Shown here in pieces: positions 42,437 through 52,772 of a stretch of 64,000 bases of DNA (position 1 is its first letter; each line of letters opens with the position of its first letter). The DNA is from Pythium myriotylum. Lineage: Eukaryota; Oomycota; Peronosporomycetes; Pythiales; Pythiaceae. Where the stretch lies: contig JALJCQ010000003.1 of the NCBI GenBank assembly GCA_023091665.1, forward strand, positions 62,001 through 126,000, written 5' to 3'. The translations under genes were made by a program, and so were the position numbers. Below the pieces are notes generated by a model. It did no database searches and was not told the DNA's origin. It saw only the letters and a list, made by a program, of their open reading frames with translations.

Positions 42437-43056
42437 ATGTTCAAGAAGTTCGACGTCGGCGAGCACGTGAGCCACCACAGCCAGGTCAAGTCCTCGCAGC
42501 AGCGCACGATCCGCGCCAAGATCCTGGAGCAGTACCCGGCCGTGGAGCCCTTTCTGGAGGAGCTGCTGCCCAAGAAGGCGCCGCTCGTGGTCGCCAAGTG
42601 GTGCGTCGGTCGACGAAACAGCCGCGCGCTCCAATGGGAATCGATCGACTAATCTATATGGACATGCGCAGCCACAACTACCTGCAGCTCGTGCTCCATG
42701 AGGGCGAGCCGCTCTTCTTCAACCACCGCGACGGCCCGTTCATGCCGACGCTGCGCGTGCTCCACAAGATCCCGCACATCATGAAGTGGGTGCGCGCCGA
42801 CAAGGGCGCCATCCCGTTCGTGCTCTCGGGCGCCAACATCATGTGTCCGGGGCTCACGTCCAAAGGCGGCGAGATCCCCGAAGAGCTGCCCGCGGGCACG
42901 CCCGTGGCCATCATGGCCGAGGGCAAGGAGCTCGCCATGGCAATAGGCGTACTCACCATGTCCACGCAGGAGATCAAGGCGCAGAACAAGGGCATCGGCA
43001 TCGAGCTCATGCACTACCTCGGCGACGACCTCTGGACGTGCCCCAAGATCGAGTAA
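42437..43056 (+). CDS. MCTS1: MCTS1/Tma20-like translation factor (PUA domain)
   Basis: 182 aa in two exons: 42437-42600 and 42672-43056 (71-nt intron, phase 2), the usual length of MCT-1. The N-terminal pre-PUA domain (MFKKFDVGEHV, LEQYPAVEPFLEELLPKK) is followed by GPFMPTLRVLHK, then the PUA core DKGAIPFVLSGANIMCPG (about 99-116), GTPVAIMAEGKELAMAIG and the close NKGIGIELMHYL. MCTS1 with DENR recycles 40S subunits and supports reinitiation. Very close to the animal sequence pattern, so the call is firm. Confidence 0.95.
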
Positions 43057-43159
43057 GACGGTTGGGAAAAAGCCTAAGTGTCGACAACAAGCTGTTGGGG
43101 CGGGGAAGGAGTATATTTTGAAAATGTCACTTGGGGGCCCTACGGCCGTCGCTATCGTA

Positions 43160-44464
43160 TCACGGCACAGTCGACTGCGTCTTACTGGCCGGGCTTTCGT
43201 CCGTGGTCACGCTGGGTATTGAGCCAGACCGCGACCGCAGCGGGTGGTCCTGCTGGTACCGATTCCAGTTGAAGTTGACTGTGTTGATCGTGGGGATCAC
43301 GGGCTGCGCCTCGATGCCGCCGCCCATGAGCGAGTGCTGCACGGCGAGTCCCGGTGGAGCACTCGGCGGAGGGCCCAGGTCGTTGTCGTCGGTCTCGGAG
43401 GTGTTCGAGAGCCAGCGACCGAGCGTGGGCTGAGCAGACGGGGGCGAGGTCGACGCGACCGCGATCTTGACGGCGTTTTGCAGCGCGCTCATGGCGTCGA
43501 AATGGTAGTCGGACGGCTCTTCTTCCTGTCCATGGCTCTCCTGTGTCTGCTGGTCTTCTAGCTGCTCGGTCGTCGATTGGTCTTGCGAGTCGTCGTCGTG
43601 GTACCCGTTGTGGTGGTCGTCCTGGTAGCCGTTCGGCGCGTCTTGGGAGCCTTCGGTCTGTAGATCTGGTAGTAAACTATGCAGCTGCATCGACGGCAGC
43701 AGCGTCGTCTCCCTCGGGCGCGACGAGAACGCGGCGGACGAAGACGCCAACTGGCGAAGCGCCGCCGCTGGATTCAGCAGACTCATCTGCGCCGTCGGCA
43801 GCGGCTCGGACGTCGTCGGGCTCGAGTAGTCGTTGTACGACGCGCTCTGCAGCGACGTATTGATCGAGGGCAGCACGGTCTTGAGCAGGTCCGTGAGCGA
43901 CCCGCTCGTCTCGCTCATGCCTCGCGTGAAGAGCGGGTTGCTCGGCGGCATGGGATCCGTGTAGCTCCCGGGCAGTCCCGGGGCGATATTGAGATGCGCA
44001 AACTGGCCGGTCGTCGACGACGTCGAGCCCGAGGACGCTTGAAACGCCGCGTCGTACTCGGACGTGACCGAGGCCGTCTGCGTCGCCGTGTCGTCCGTGG
44101 ACGTGGACGTCGAGGCCGAGAGATCGAAGGCGTTGGGGCGCTGGTAGAAGATGGGTACGTGCTTGCGGTTGGCGCGCGGCTTGGGCGGCGACGGCAGCGG
44201 CTGCGGCGGCGCGGCGGGCGGCGATCGCGGCGCGCCGGCCAGCGCGTAGTCGTCGAGCGGTCCGCCGAGCGCGGGCGCCGTCTCTCCCTTGCGCATGATC
44301 TTGATCTTGAGCGAGCCCGTCTCGGCCTTGGCCGTGAGCGGGTTCTCTTTGTACTTGCGCTTCCCGCCTGCTGTAGACATCGCCAGAAGGTGAGAGACCC
44401 CTCGTTCGATAGCGCGAGAGCAGCGCTAGCGGCGCGTACCGAGCGCGTCGGGGAAATCGTCCAT
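43160..44464 (-). CDS. Low-complexity protein of unknown function
   Basis: Not recognised. Preferred model has two exons, 44464-44440 and 44367-43160, giving MDDFPDALGGKRKYKENPLT and 410 aa; the 72-nt intron has a GTACGC donor and a cag acceptor. The alternative is the simple ORF from ATG 44380 (MSTAGGKRKYKENP, 406 aa), whose first four codons would then be intronic. The protein is Ser/Pro/Thr/Gln-rich and largely disordered, with a basic N-terminus (KRKYKENPLTAKAETGSLKI), a Pro-rich stretch about 45-75 and a His/Asp-rich acidic segment (YQDDHHNGYHDDDSQDQ). Composition suits a transcription-related or adaptor protein, but nothing is diagnostic. Confidence 0.6.
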
Positions 44465-44941
44465 CGTGGCCGTCGGCGGCGGCGTCGCGGAGGCGCCTGG
44501 AGGCGAGCGAGCGCGTCTTCGATTCCACCACGTCCGGAATGATGGTAAGAGTCAGCCACCCGCCTCGTGCTACCGCATACCGGGAAAGGATACAACTTTT
44601 CTACCGTCTTTTGGCAATTCGATTATCAATTCCTTCGTTACGTGATATGTATTCTCTAAGAGAGGGAATCGACACTCACGCCTCCCGAGTCGAATGAGAG
44701 GCTACGGAAGCGTCTCCCGTCTCATGAGAGCGTTTTCCGACGGTCCAAGAGCGAAAAAGGAGCCAAAAGCGTGTGGGGGAGCGAGGTCTCATTGCTGAGA
44801 CTGCACGTGGTATTTATGGGGGTGACTCAGGCTCAGCTGGTCTTCTTATAGAGGAGGTGAGGGCACATAGAGTTCGAGGGGTGTGAAAGGTAGGTTTCCA
44901 GTCCTTGGCCGTTCGAGAGGCGGGAGAATGAGCGAGACTGC
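44465..44941. other. Intergenic region
   Basis: 477 bp between the 43160-44464 gene and the aminolevulinate synthase stop. A GCTCATTCTCCC motif on the minus strand (about 44926-44937) resembles an Inr but lies just beyond the synthase stop codon, so its use is unclear. No gene. Confidence 0.4.
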
Positions 44942-46612
44942 TTAGGCGTACGCCTCAACAGCCGTGCTCTCCATGTCGAACTCGTCCTTGGGCAGCTCGG
45001 CGTTGAAGTAGTGGACCTTCGGGAGGTGCTCCACGTCCTTTACCGGCACGAAGCCGCGGATCTCCACCGGGCAGCCACGAGTGCGAGGCAGGCTGAGCGT
45101 GTTCCACACGTCGTCGAGAGCCTCGAGCAGGTGGTCCATCATCTCCGGGGTGTGCGAGGGCGACGGCGTGATACGGAGACGCTCCTCGCCCATCGGCACG
45201 GTCGGGAAGTTGATGGGCTGCATGTAGATGTTGTGCTTCTCCATAAGAAGACGCGAGGCCTCCTTGACCTTGACGGCATCACCGACCATGAGCGGCACAA
45301 TGTGGCTCACCGACGGAAGGAGCGGGAAGCCGGCCTCGACGAGACGGCGCTTGACCTCCTCCGAGTTGCTATGCATCGCGATACGTTCCTCCTGGCTGAC
45401 CTTGAGGTGCTCGATGGAAGCACGCGCACCGGCGGCGAGCACTGGCGGGATCGAGGTCGTGAAGATGAAGCCCGGAGCGGTCGAGCGCATGGCATCGACG
45501 AGAGCAGCCGAGCCAGCGACGTAGCCGCCCATGATACCGTAGCCCTTGGCGAGCGTACCGGTGACCATTGTGATGCGCTGGAGGCAGTGGTCGCGCTCGG
45601 CGACACCGGCACCGCGGTTGCCGTAGAGGCCGACGGCGTGGACCTCGTCGTTGAAGGTCATGGCACCGTACTTGTCAGCGAGGTCGCAGATCTCGTGGAG
45701 CGGCGCGATCGTGCCTTCCATCGAGTTGACCGACTCAAAGAGAATGAGCTTGGGCGCGTTCGGGTCGGCGGCCTTGAGCTTGGCCTCGAGGTCGGCCATG
45801 TCGTTGTGCTTGTAGATGTACTTCTTGGCGCCGCTGCGCTTGATGCCCTCGATCATCGAGGCGTGGTTGAGGCTGTCGGAGAACATGATGAGACCCGGGA
45901 AGATCTTGGTCATGGTGCTGATGACCGAGTCGTTGGCGACGTAGCACGATGTGAAGAGAAGAGCGGCCTCCTGCTGGTGGAGATCGGCGAGGTCGCGCTC
46001 GAGCAGCACGTGGTTGTGGTTGGTGCCCGAGATGTTGCGCGTGCCGCCCGAGCCGGCGCCGACCTTCATGAGGTAGTCCTGCATGGCGCCGATGACCTTG
46101 GGGTGCTGGCCCATGGAGAGGTAGTCGTTGCTGCACCAGGCGATCACTTCCTTGGTCTTGCCGTCGTCCTGGTGGTGGATCGTGCGCGGGAAGCGTCCGC
46201 GCTGTCGCTCGAGGTCGGCAAACTGTCGGTAGCGTCCTTCGCGCTTGATCTTGGCGATGATATCCGAGAAGCCCTTCTGGTAGTCGGCCGTGGACATGCC
46301 GCCGACGCGCTGCTGCGGGATGGCGTGCGTGCGGAAGCTGGCGACGCGCTGGCCCTTGGCGGCGTGCTGCTGCTTCTTGAGCTCGGCGATGCGCTTGAGC
46401 GTGGCGTCGGTCGCCGGCGTGGACACGTGCGCCTGCGAGTTGCCGCCGGCCGCGGCCACGCCCATGAGCGACGACATGTGCGGACAGAGCTTGGCGAGCT
46501 GCGAGATGTTGGGCAGGAGCGCGGCGCGCGCCGTGGGCAGCGCGTGCATGAACGGGCAGCGCGAGGCGGCCTGCATGCGGGCGGCGGCGACGGAGGCGCG
46601 GGTGAGAGCCAT
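44942..46612 (-). CDS. HEM1: 5-aminolevulinate synthase
   Basis: Mitochondrial PLP enzyme that condenses glycine and succinyl-CoA to 5-aminolevulinate, the first step of haem synthesis by the C4 route. 556 aa from ATG 46612 ([19 protein letters not shown]); the ORF upstream begins with GTG. The Arg/Ala-rich start is a mitochondrial presequence. Two Cys-Pro motifs, CPFMHALP (19-26) and CPHMSS (43-48), match haem regulatory motifs found at the N-termini of animal and fungal enzymes. Catalytic landmarks are [42 protein letters not shown] and the PLP lysine in [13 protein letters not shown]. Single exon. An Inr-type element lies 45 nt upstream. Confidence 0.96.
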   Translation of the reverse strand: MALTRASVAAARMQAASRCPFMHALPTARAALLPNISQLAKLCPHMSSLMGVAAAGGNSQAHVSTPATDATLKRIAELKKQQHAAKGQRVASFRTHAIPQQRVGGMSTADYQKGFSDIIAKIKREGRYRQFADLERQRGRFPRTIHHQDDGKTKEVIAWCSNDYLSMGQHPKVIGAMQDYLMKVGAGSGGTRNISGTNHNHVLLERDLADLHQQEAALLFTSCYVANDSVISTMTKIFPGLIMFSDSLNHASMIEGIKRSGAKKYIYKHNDMADLEAKLKAADPNAPKLILFESVNSMEGTIAPLHEICDLADKYGAMTFNDEVHAVGLYGNRGAGVAERDHCLQRITMVTGTLAKGYGIMGGYVAGSAALVDAMRSTAPGFIFTTSIPPVLAAGARASIEHLKVSQEERIAMHSNSEEVKRRLVEAGFPLLPSVSHIVPLMVGDAVKVKEASRLLMEKHNIYMQPINFPTVPMGEERLRITPSPSHTPEMMDHLLEALDDVWNTLSLPRTRGCPVEIRGFVPVKDVEHLPKVHYFNAELPKDEFDMESTAVEAYA

Positions 46613-46656
46613 CGTGGGGTGGGGTCCTTGGCGAGTGTGGCGGCGGACGGAGGTCT

Positions 46657-46666
46657 GGAAATGAGC
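46657..46666 (-). promoter_or_regulatory. Inr-type core promoter of aminolevulinate synthase
   Basis: Minus-strand GCTCATTTCC, identical to the element before the tandem kinase, 45 nt before the start codon at 46612. Confidence 0.6.
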
Positions 46667-48229
46667 GAGAGCCACATGACCCCCAACCGCCCAAACGCGA
46701 GGCGAGCGATCCGCCGGTGGCCGAGGAGGAGCAAGGCGTTCCGGAGGGCTAGGGCTCCGGACGCGACCGACTTTGCCTTACCAAGGACGGTTTTTCGTGT
46801 CGTTGCTGCCTGGGCCAAGAGGGCCAGCTGGTGGTGTGGGCGACCCACGTGGGTCCGTGTATACGAAAATCAAGTAAGAGACCGCCAAAACCGGGGAAAA
46901 CGGGCCGGGTTTTTCTTGTGGTGCGTGGTGGCTGGAGGCGGGAGACGGTGAGCCAGCTGGCCCGCGCGGATAGGACATCGTCCGGGGCCCGTGGATAAAA
47001 TCCACAAAGGCGCCCCCCATCCGGTCCTGTCCAGATGCGTCCACTCGCCCAGAGCCAGAGCTGGGCGGGGCCGTGACTGACCAGCCATGCGGTCCTCAGC
47101 ATCTCCGGAACCAACACGGGGGAACTGAAAGACCCGAAAGCCCCCGACGCGACGCGCGACCGCTGGGCCGGACGACCGAGCCGCAGAGCCAGATGGGTGC
47201 ATTCGTCAGAGCGCCATATTCACCAGAACCGCTCTTTGGCGATTTCCGTGGTTGATCCCACGCGGTCACGGGTGACCTGGATGATTCTCCACGCGGGTCC
47301 AAGGTCGTCCGAACGCGGGGCACCGGGTTGGCCGGAGGGCCTTTTTCGTGGCCCGAGTCTCCCATCAACTCGCGCGAGACGTAAGCGTCGGCAGTCGCGA
47401 AATCGCGTGACGGGAACGCCCCGTCGTCGTGGAACAATGATCTTTTGACAGAACCGCCGGGAAGCATAATGGGTTCTCGACGGAACGGTTCTCCCGACCC
47501 CCAGCAGCGGAACGCTCGTTTGACACCAATTATTGTATCTACCTACCTTGCACCTGGAAGCTGTTATTGCGACACATCAAGCGACACGGTGGTTTGACCT
47601 GCCCGATCGCGTGGACCAAACTTTCACAACCAAAAGACCGTTTAGGCAGCGGGAACAGGGCGCCTAAACGTTCCGTGGTCCACACCGAAGATTGATCTCG
47701 TTGACGCCGTGATGACGGGCGACGCTCTTCGTTTTGGGACACGTGCGTTCTGTACTCACTCAACAGCTCAGTACTAAACGTCAAGCAAAACTTCGAGAAC
47801 CGTTCTGCTCGGAACAGTTCTGCGGCCTGCTGGACGAGTCTCCATGGGGCGCGCGTGCCTACTCGCCAGATTGGTCCTCGGGAGCGTGTTCGGGTGAGAA
47901 CCGTTCTGCCCGGAGAACCGCTCTCCCCCACCCCCGGAACGCGGCGAGGAGAACAGTCTGCTCGACGTGACGATGGGAAGAGCCGTTTCTGAGTCTTGTT
48001 TCAAGGATGACGTCATGAGGTTGAAGATCCTCTCTTACTAAATTTCTGACTACATCACCCAACACAGGTACTCTACCACTCAATATCTAGGATCATAACC
48101 TCTACTAATCGATACTATCAACCAGAAAGGATCAAAACCCTTGATAACCTATAAGTATTGCCAAAATGAATTCGTATATCGACCTCCAGCATTAAATACG
48201 TAGCCCCCCCACCAAACACATCCGAGACC
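46667..48229. other. Long gene-poor spacer with GAACCGTTCT-type repeats
   Basis: About 1.56 kb between aminolevulinate synthase and YJU2, the longest gap in the window, with only short ORFs. From 47220 on a GAACCGTTCT-like motif recurs in both directions (about 47225, 47482, 47797, 47898, 47914). The block GAAC..(T/C)TCTCCC..ACCCCC..GGAACGC occurs near 47482 and again near 47914. Likely remains of a short repeat element. Confidence 0.55.
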
Positions 48230-49078
48230 ATGGGCGAGCGCAAGGTGCTGAACAAGTACTTCCCGCCGGACTTCGATCCGTCGCTCATCCCGCGGCGCAA
48301 GCGCCCGAAGAACCAGCAGATCCAGGTGCGCATGATGCTGCCGTTCTCGATCCAGTGCGCCACGTGCGGCGAGTACATGTACCGCGGCAAGAAGTTCAAC
48401 TCGAAGAAAGAAGAAGTCGAGAACGAAGACTACCACGGCATCCGCATCTTCCGGTTCTACATCAAGTGCGTCACGTGCTCGTCCGAGATCACGTTCAAGA
48501 CCGACCCGAAGAACGGCGACTACGTGACCGAGCACGGCTGCCAGCGCAACTTTGAGCCCTGGCGCGAGACCGCGGCCGAGGAGCAGGCCGCCGTCCAGGA
48601 ACGCGCCGAAGAAGAGAAAGGCGACGCCATGAAGGCGCTCGAGAACCGCACGCTCGACTCGAAGCGAGAGATGGACATTCTGGACGCGCTCGACGAGATC
48701 AAGGCCATCAACCAGCGCCACGCCAAAGTGGACACAGACGCCCTGCTGCACCAGCACGCGCAGCGATCGGCCGGAGAGAGCGAGGAGCAAATCGCCAAGG
48801 AACTCGAAGAGGATCGCGAGCTCGCGAGAAAAGTGTTTCAAGACAAGCAGAAGACGCTCAAGCGTCCGATCGAGACGGGCGAGCCGGCGAGCGAGACGAG
48901 CGAACCGCAGCCAAAGAAAGCTGCGACCGATCCCAAGGAACCCGAACCGCCCACGATGCCGACTATCGTCGTGAAAAAGAAGAGCGAGACGAACGGCAAG
49001 AAAGCCGTGAAGAAGAAAGACGCGCCCAAGAAGCCGGTGGTGACGAGTCTCGTTGCCGAGTACAGTGATAGTGAGTAG
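48230..49078 (+). CDS. YJU2: Pre-mRNA splicing factor YJU2 (CWC16 family)
   Basis: 282 aa, single exon. Joins the activated spliceosome and promotes first-step catalysis at the branch site. The N-terminus is the family hallmark (GERKVLNKYFPPDFDPSLIPRR), with a zinc site formed by Cys43, Cys46, Cys80 and Cys83 (CATC...CVTC) around YRGKKFNSKKE. A long charged helix follows (about 120-210) and then a Lys/Ser/Pro-rich disordered tail. The near-complete match to family length and order makes the call firm. It converges with GET3 across 72 bp. Confidence 0.95.
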   Translation: MGERKVLNKYFPPDFDPSLIPRRKRPKNQQIQVRMMLPFSIQCATCGEYMYRGKKFNSKKEEVENEDYHGIRIFRFYIKCVTCSSEITFKTDPKNGDYVTEHGCQRNFEPWRETAAEEQAAVQERAEEEKGDAMKALENRTLDSKREMDILDALDEIKAINQRHAKVDTDALLHQHAQRSAGESEEQIAKELEEDRELARKVFQDKQKTLKRPIETGEPASETSEPQPKKAATDPKEPEPPTMPTIVVKKKSETNGKKAVKKKDAPKKPVVTSLVAEYSDSE

Positions 49079-49150
49079 GAGACATGATCAGTGTATACCT
49101 TCCAAGACGTTGCTATTTTTTTTTGGTGAGATCCCAAGCTGCTTCTCTCT

Positions 49151-50384
49151 CTAGTTGGTCGGCTCGTAAGGCGTGAGCAAGTGCTCCGAGAAGGCCTTGA
49201 GCGCCGGCACGCCGCGCACTTCTTCGTTCAGCAGTGGCATCTCCACGACGTGGAAGTCCTCGTAGAGATCGTAGATCTGGTCAATGTACTTTTGCTGCAT
49301 CTTGGTGCGCGCAACGCAGTTCTTGCAGGCCGTGCCTTCCTCCGGATACAGCACCTGGTTCACGACGATGTTGTGCACATCAATATCGTACTTGGTGAGC
49401 TCCTACAAGGCATAAAGAAGAAGCATCAGCTGGCTGCCCGGCGTCGAAGCCACTCTCTCTTAATAGCCGAGGACGCACCTGCACGAGGCGCTCAGTCTCG
49501 TACAGCGAGAGGAACTCTGGGATGCACACGCAGACAAACGTCGTGCGCTCCGGGTCCTTGAACTGGTCGTTCACCTTCTGGATCACGTCGCGGGTCTGCT
49601 CGAGCTTGCCCAGGAGCATTTCCTGCGACGGGAGACCGCCGCCCATGAGCGCCGAGACCTGCGAGAACATGCCCGAGAACTGGTTCGAGAGCGAGAGAAT
49701 CTTCTCAAAGGCCTTGTCGAGCGCCGTCGGGAAGCTGAGCAATCGCAGCGTGTGGCCCGTCGGAGCCGTGTCGAAGACGATGACCGAGAAGTCCATGCTC
49801 TGGACCTGCTTCATGAGCTCCGCGAACGACATGGCCTCGTCGATGCCCGGGATCGAGTTCGAGAGGTCTTTCAGGAACGACGCCATGCCCGAGCTGTCGC
49901 GCACGCCGTCCGCGCCCATCTCTTCAATCTACCAAAGCACGCCCACCAAAACCACGTGAGCTCCCAACCAAGCGCCATTCAAGTAACGGAGACCGTGGGG
50001 CCAACAAAAACACCGACATCGACGTTCGGGTCGATCTCCATGACCGCGAGGTTCGTGAAGCCGTTCACGAGCGTCGGCTCGCGCGTAAACTTTTGCCCGA
50101 ACGCGTCACTGCAGAGCGAACCAACACACACACACGTGCACACGCGTCACGCCCGGCGCTCGCTCGAATCCATCGACTCGACCACAACGAACGAACCTGA
50201 GGTTGTGCGCCGGATCCGTCGAGACGATGAGCACTTTCTCGCGCTCGAGGGCGAGTCGGATGCCGAGGCAGCAGGACGTCGTGGTCTTGCCCACGCCGCC
50301 CTTGCCGCCCACGAAGATCCAGCGCAGCGTCTGCTGCGCCACGAGGTTGCGCAGACTCGCCTCGGGCACTTCTCCTTCCGCCAT
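49151..50384 (-). CDS. GET3: GET3/TRC40 ATPase (tail-anchored protein targeting)
   Basis: Cytosolic ATPase that carries tail-anchored membrane proteins to the ER receptor. 326 aa in four exons: 50384-50197, 50108-50018, 49928-49479, 49402-49151. Deviant P-loop GKGGVGKT (27-34), switch [20 protein letters not shown] and the zinc-binding CKNC (Cys269, Cys272) that holds the dimer. A hydrophobic Met-rich groove segment ([14 protein letters not shown]) is present. The donor after exon 2 must be GAT/GTCGGT to keep frame; the more usual-looking GTGTTT nearby would break it. Its 5' end is 292 bp from membrane-protein gene D. Confidence 0.93.
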
Positions 50385-50676
50385 CGTTGGGGGGTTGGAT
50401 GATCCGATCCGTTCACGTCAAGACGAGACTCGGAAATCTTTCCGATTCAGCCCGGTAATTTAACCGCTTGGGGCGGGGAAACGACACACACTCCTAAAGT
50501 TTCGACATCCAAACATGGAGAGAGGCACCAAAGGGAAATGGACGAGGCTTCGGACGCGCGTATAGCTGCGTGGAGGGGGAATTCGCGTTCGGCACTGCGC
50601 TCATCATGTTCTGCGTCACAAGCGCCGTCGAATGAGCTGTCGCACGCGCGTTTTGGGTGGGTGGAAGGCCACAAAG
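50385..50676. other. Intergenic region
   Basis: 292 bp upstream of GET3 and downstream of membrane-protein gene D. No gene or clear motif. Confidence 0.35.
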
Positions 50677-52572
50677 TCAGATGTCGTCGTCGTCGGCGCG
50701 CGCCGGTCGGTGGCGCGTGTGGTGCGCCGGGAAGAACCCATAGGGGCTCGCGTACTCGACGAGCCCGCGCACGAGGTGGAGCTCGTCGTCGCGGCGCGCG
50801 AAGAGCACGAAGACCTGGCGCGAGCTCCAGAGCGCGATCGTGGCCACGCGGCCGAGCATGACCGAGCGCGTGGAGAGCGCGAACGTGTGGTGCGAGATGG
50901 CCATGTCCACGATCGTGCGGTTGCGCAGCCCGTTCTCGTCCACGAAGAGCACGACGTAGACCAAGCCGAGCCCGATAAGCAGCGAGGCCGCGAGCACCGT
51001 CGCCGGCAGTGCGTGGGGCAGTCGTAGAGCGCGCTTGGCCAGCGGCGTGAGCGCGTCCATCGAGAGCGTCCAGACGACCCAGTTCATCCACGCAAGCACG
51101 ACGAGCACGTGGTCAGGTTGCCAGCAGAGCATGTCAAGCACGCTCACGTTGTACGCCGTGAACTGCGCGAGCGAGAACGCAAAGTCGAAGTTGCCGAGAA
51201 GCACGCGCAGTAAGTCGCGCTGGAAGAAAAGTGCGAAGACACCGTAGAAGGCGCACGAACAGACGTACGCGGCTATTGCGCGTATACGATCGCCGCGTGT
51301 GAGGGGCATCAGAGAGCAACCATCGAGTGTCGTAGTTGGACGCAGCGTTGTCTGGCTCCCGGCTACGAGCGAGTGAACGTTGTGGTAGGTTTGGACGGCA
51401 AGCAGGAAAAATCCGATTCCACCAAAAGTGTAGAGAGCCAAACGAAGAAGATTCTGGTGGCGCAAAATCCACTCGGGTGGTGCACGCCAGAGGTACGACG
51501 GAAGTATTGTCCGGTGCGCGTCAACGCGCGTGAGCGGTAGCGGAGACAGCCGCACGTGCTGCTGGCCGTTTGAGCGCGTGACGTACGGGTGGCCACGTTG
51601 TTTGCGGAGTCGTGGTGTAGCGCGAACATGAGCGTGGGTCGACCGGCGTATATCAGTCTGGAGTGGCACACGCGCCTCGGTTTGGACCGGCACGAGTCGA
51701 AGTGTTGCCTTCATGACAACACATTTGACGGTTAGGTACCCATTCCCCGTGTGGGAGTGTGCACGCCGATACTTGAGTACAATCATCTTTGCCAGAAGGA
51801 TAGCCAGTGTCGGACCCGTGAAGTTCATAATGTCAGCGGCGTCGTACACTCGATGACCAACGACTTTAATTACGAAGAAGTTGGCGTTCTCGATTGCACG
51901 CAGCGACACGCAAGCGCACATTAGCAGTGCGACCGGGATGCCCAGTTTCGCAGAGCGTACGATAGTCGACATCGTTCGGTAACTTGCATCCGATGATATT
52001 ACGATCTGGAAGGAGAATGATCCCATGAAAGACATCAGTGCGCGCGAGTCACCCAGCGCCAACGCGAATGCGGTCCAGTTGATCGTATTGATGATCGTCG
52101 TGAACCAGAACTCATAGCTGGTCGAAAGCAAGCGGAGCACATCGAGCGACATGAAGAGAACAGTCGCAAATAGGGACACTGTGGCCGGAACCAACACTGC
52201 GACAAGAAGACTACGGAATGGGCCTTGCTCAACGAAAAGAATTGCGCCAAAGCAGAGCACACCGATTCGAAATCCCCACGACAAATGATGGAAATGACGA
52301 CGTAGAAATACTACGACACGGCGGTGTGTTTGTGGTTTGAAGATTGTTCTTGCAAGCGTACATGAGAGATCGATGCGGGGAAGCTCACTTGCTGAACGTA
52401 CTATGTACGTGTGGGGGCTAATCGATGATGTCGAACCTGAGAACCGCAAGTCATTCGTGGTGGGTCCAGCAGTTATTGACGCAATAGGGGGTGGGGCCGG
52501 AAAAATTGCTGTCATTCCGTGCCCGTTGGGCATGCCCGTGAGTGCGAGCGGAACGTCTGTCATCGACAACAT
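50677..52572 (-). CDS. Multi-pass membrane protein with internal duplication (family member D)
   Basis: 631 aa from ATG 52572. Same family as the three genes at 24.7-31.2 kb, 19 kb away: ELPRIDLSCT, YEFWFTTIIN, GDSRALMSF, SSDASYRT in half 1; LTRVDAHRT, FDFAFSLAQF, MDALTPLAKR and DDELHLVRGLVEYASPYGFFP in half 2. In half 2 the D-x-R motif is degenerate (PDHVLV), although the Asp 20 residues later is kept. The tail is acidic (ADDDDI). About 10-12 membrane helices, no signal peptide. Closest to member E, with which it forms a tandem pair. Function unknown. Confidence 0.84.
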   Translation of the reverse strand: MLSMTDVPLALTGMPNGHGMTAIFPAPPPIASITAGPTTNDLRFSGSTSSISPHTYIVRSASELPRIDLSCTLARTIFKPQTHRRVVVFLRRHFHHLSWGFRIGVLCFGAILFVEQGPFRSLLVAVLVPATVSLFATVLFMSLDVLRLLSTSYEFWFTTIINTINWTAFALALGDSRALMSFMGSFSFQIVISSDASYRTMSTIVRSAKLGIPVALLMCACVSLRAIENANFFVIKVVGHRVYDAADIMNFTGPTLAILLAKMIVLKYRRAHSHTGNGYLTVKCVVMKATLRLVPVQTEARVPLQTDIRRSTHAHVRATPRLRKQRGHPYVTRSNGQQHVRLSPLPLTRVDAHRTILPSYLWRAPPEWILRHQNLLRLALYTFGGIGFFLLAVQTYHNVHSLVAGSQTTLRPTTTLDGCSLMPLTRGDRIRAIAAYVCSCAFYGVFALFFQRDLLRVLLGNFDFAFSLAQFTAYNVSVLDMLCWQPDHVLVVLAWMNWVVWTLSMDALTPLAKRALRLPHALPATVLAASLLIGLGLVYVVLFVDENGLRNRTIVDMAISHHTFALSTRSVMLGRVATIALWSSRQVFVLFARRDDELHLVRGLVEYASPYGFFPAHHTRHRPARADDDDI

Positions 52573-52772
52573 CGAGTGAGCCTAAGGAGCGGTCAACGCT
52601 ATTATTGTCCAGAGACAAATCCTCTTGTTTTGAGGTTTAAAATGATCAGCTGATACTGCAGCAGGGTGTTGATGCAAAAACGCTGCACCGATATTCCGTA
52701 CCTCCACAAAAAATTGACGCACTCCGTCGGAGGTGACAAAGCTGCAGTAACGTTCTTCTCTCTAGAAGCTGT
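52573..52772. other. Intergenic spacer between members D and E
   Basis: 200 bp, A/T-richer than the genes; no ORF. Must hold the promoter of D. Confidence 0.35.

Noticed and set aside
44368..44380. ATG at 44380 as the start of the low-complexity protein
   Set aside because: Possible, but a good donor/acceptor pair with a typical 72-nt length links an upstream ATG exon (MDDFPDAL) in frame; the four codons after 44380 would then be intronic. Left as the alternative model.
45011..46951. Plus-strand open frame of 646 codons opposite aminolevulinate synthase
   Set aside because: Antisense shadow of a highly codon-biased gene; Glu/Val/Arg-rich without motifs.
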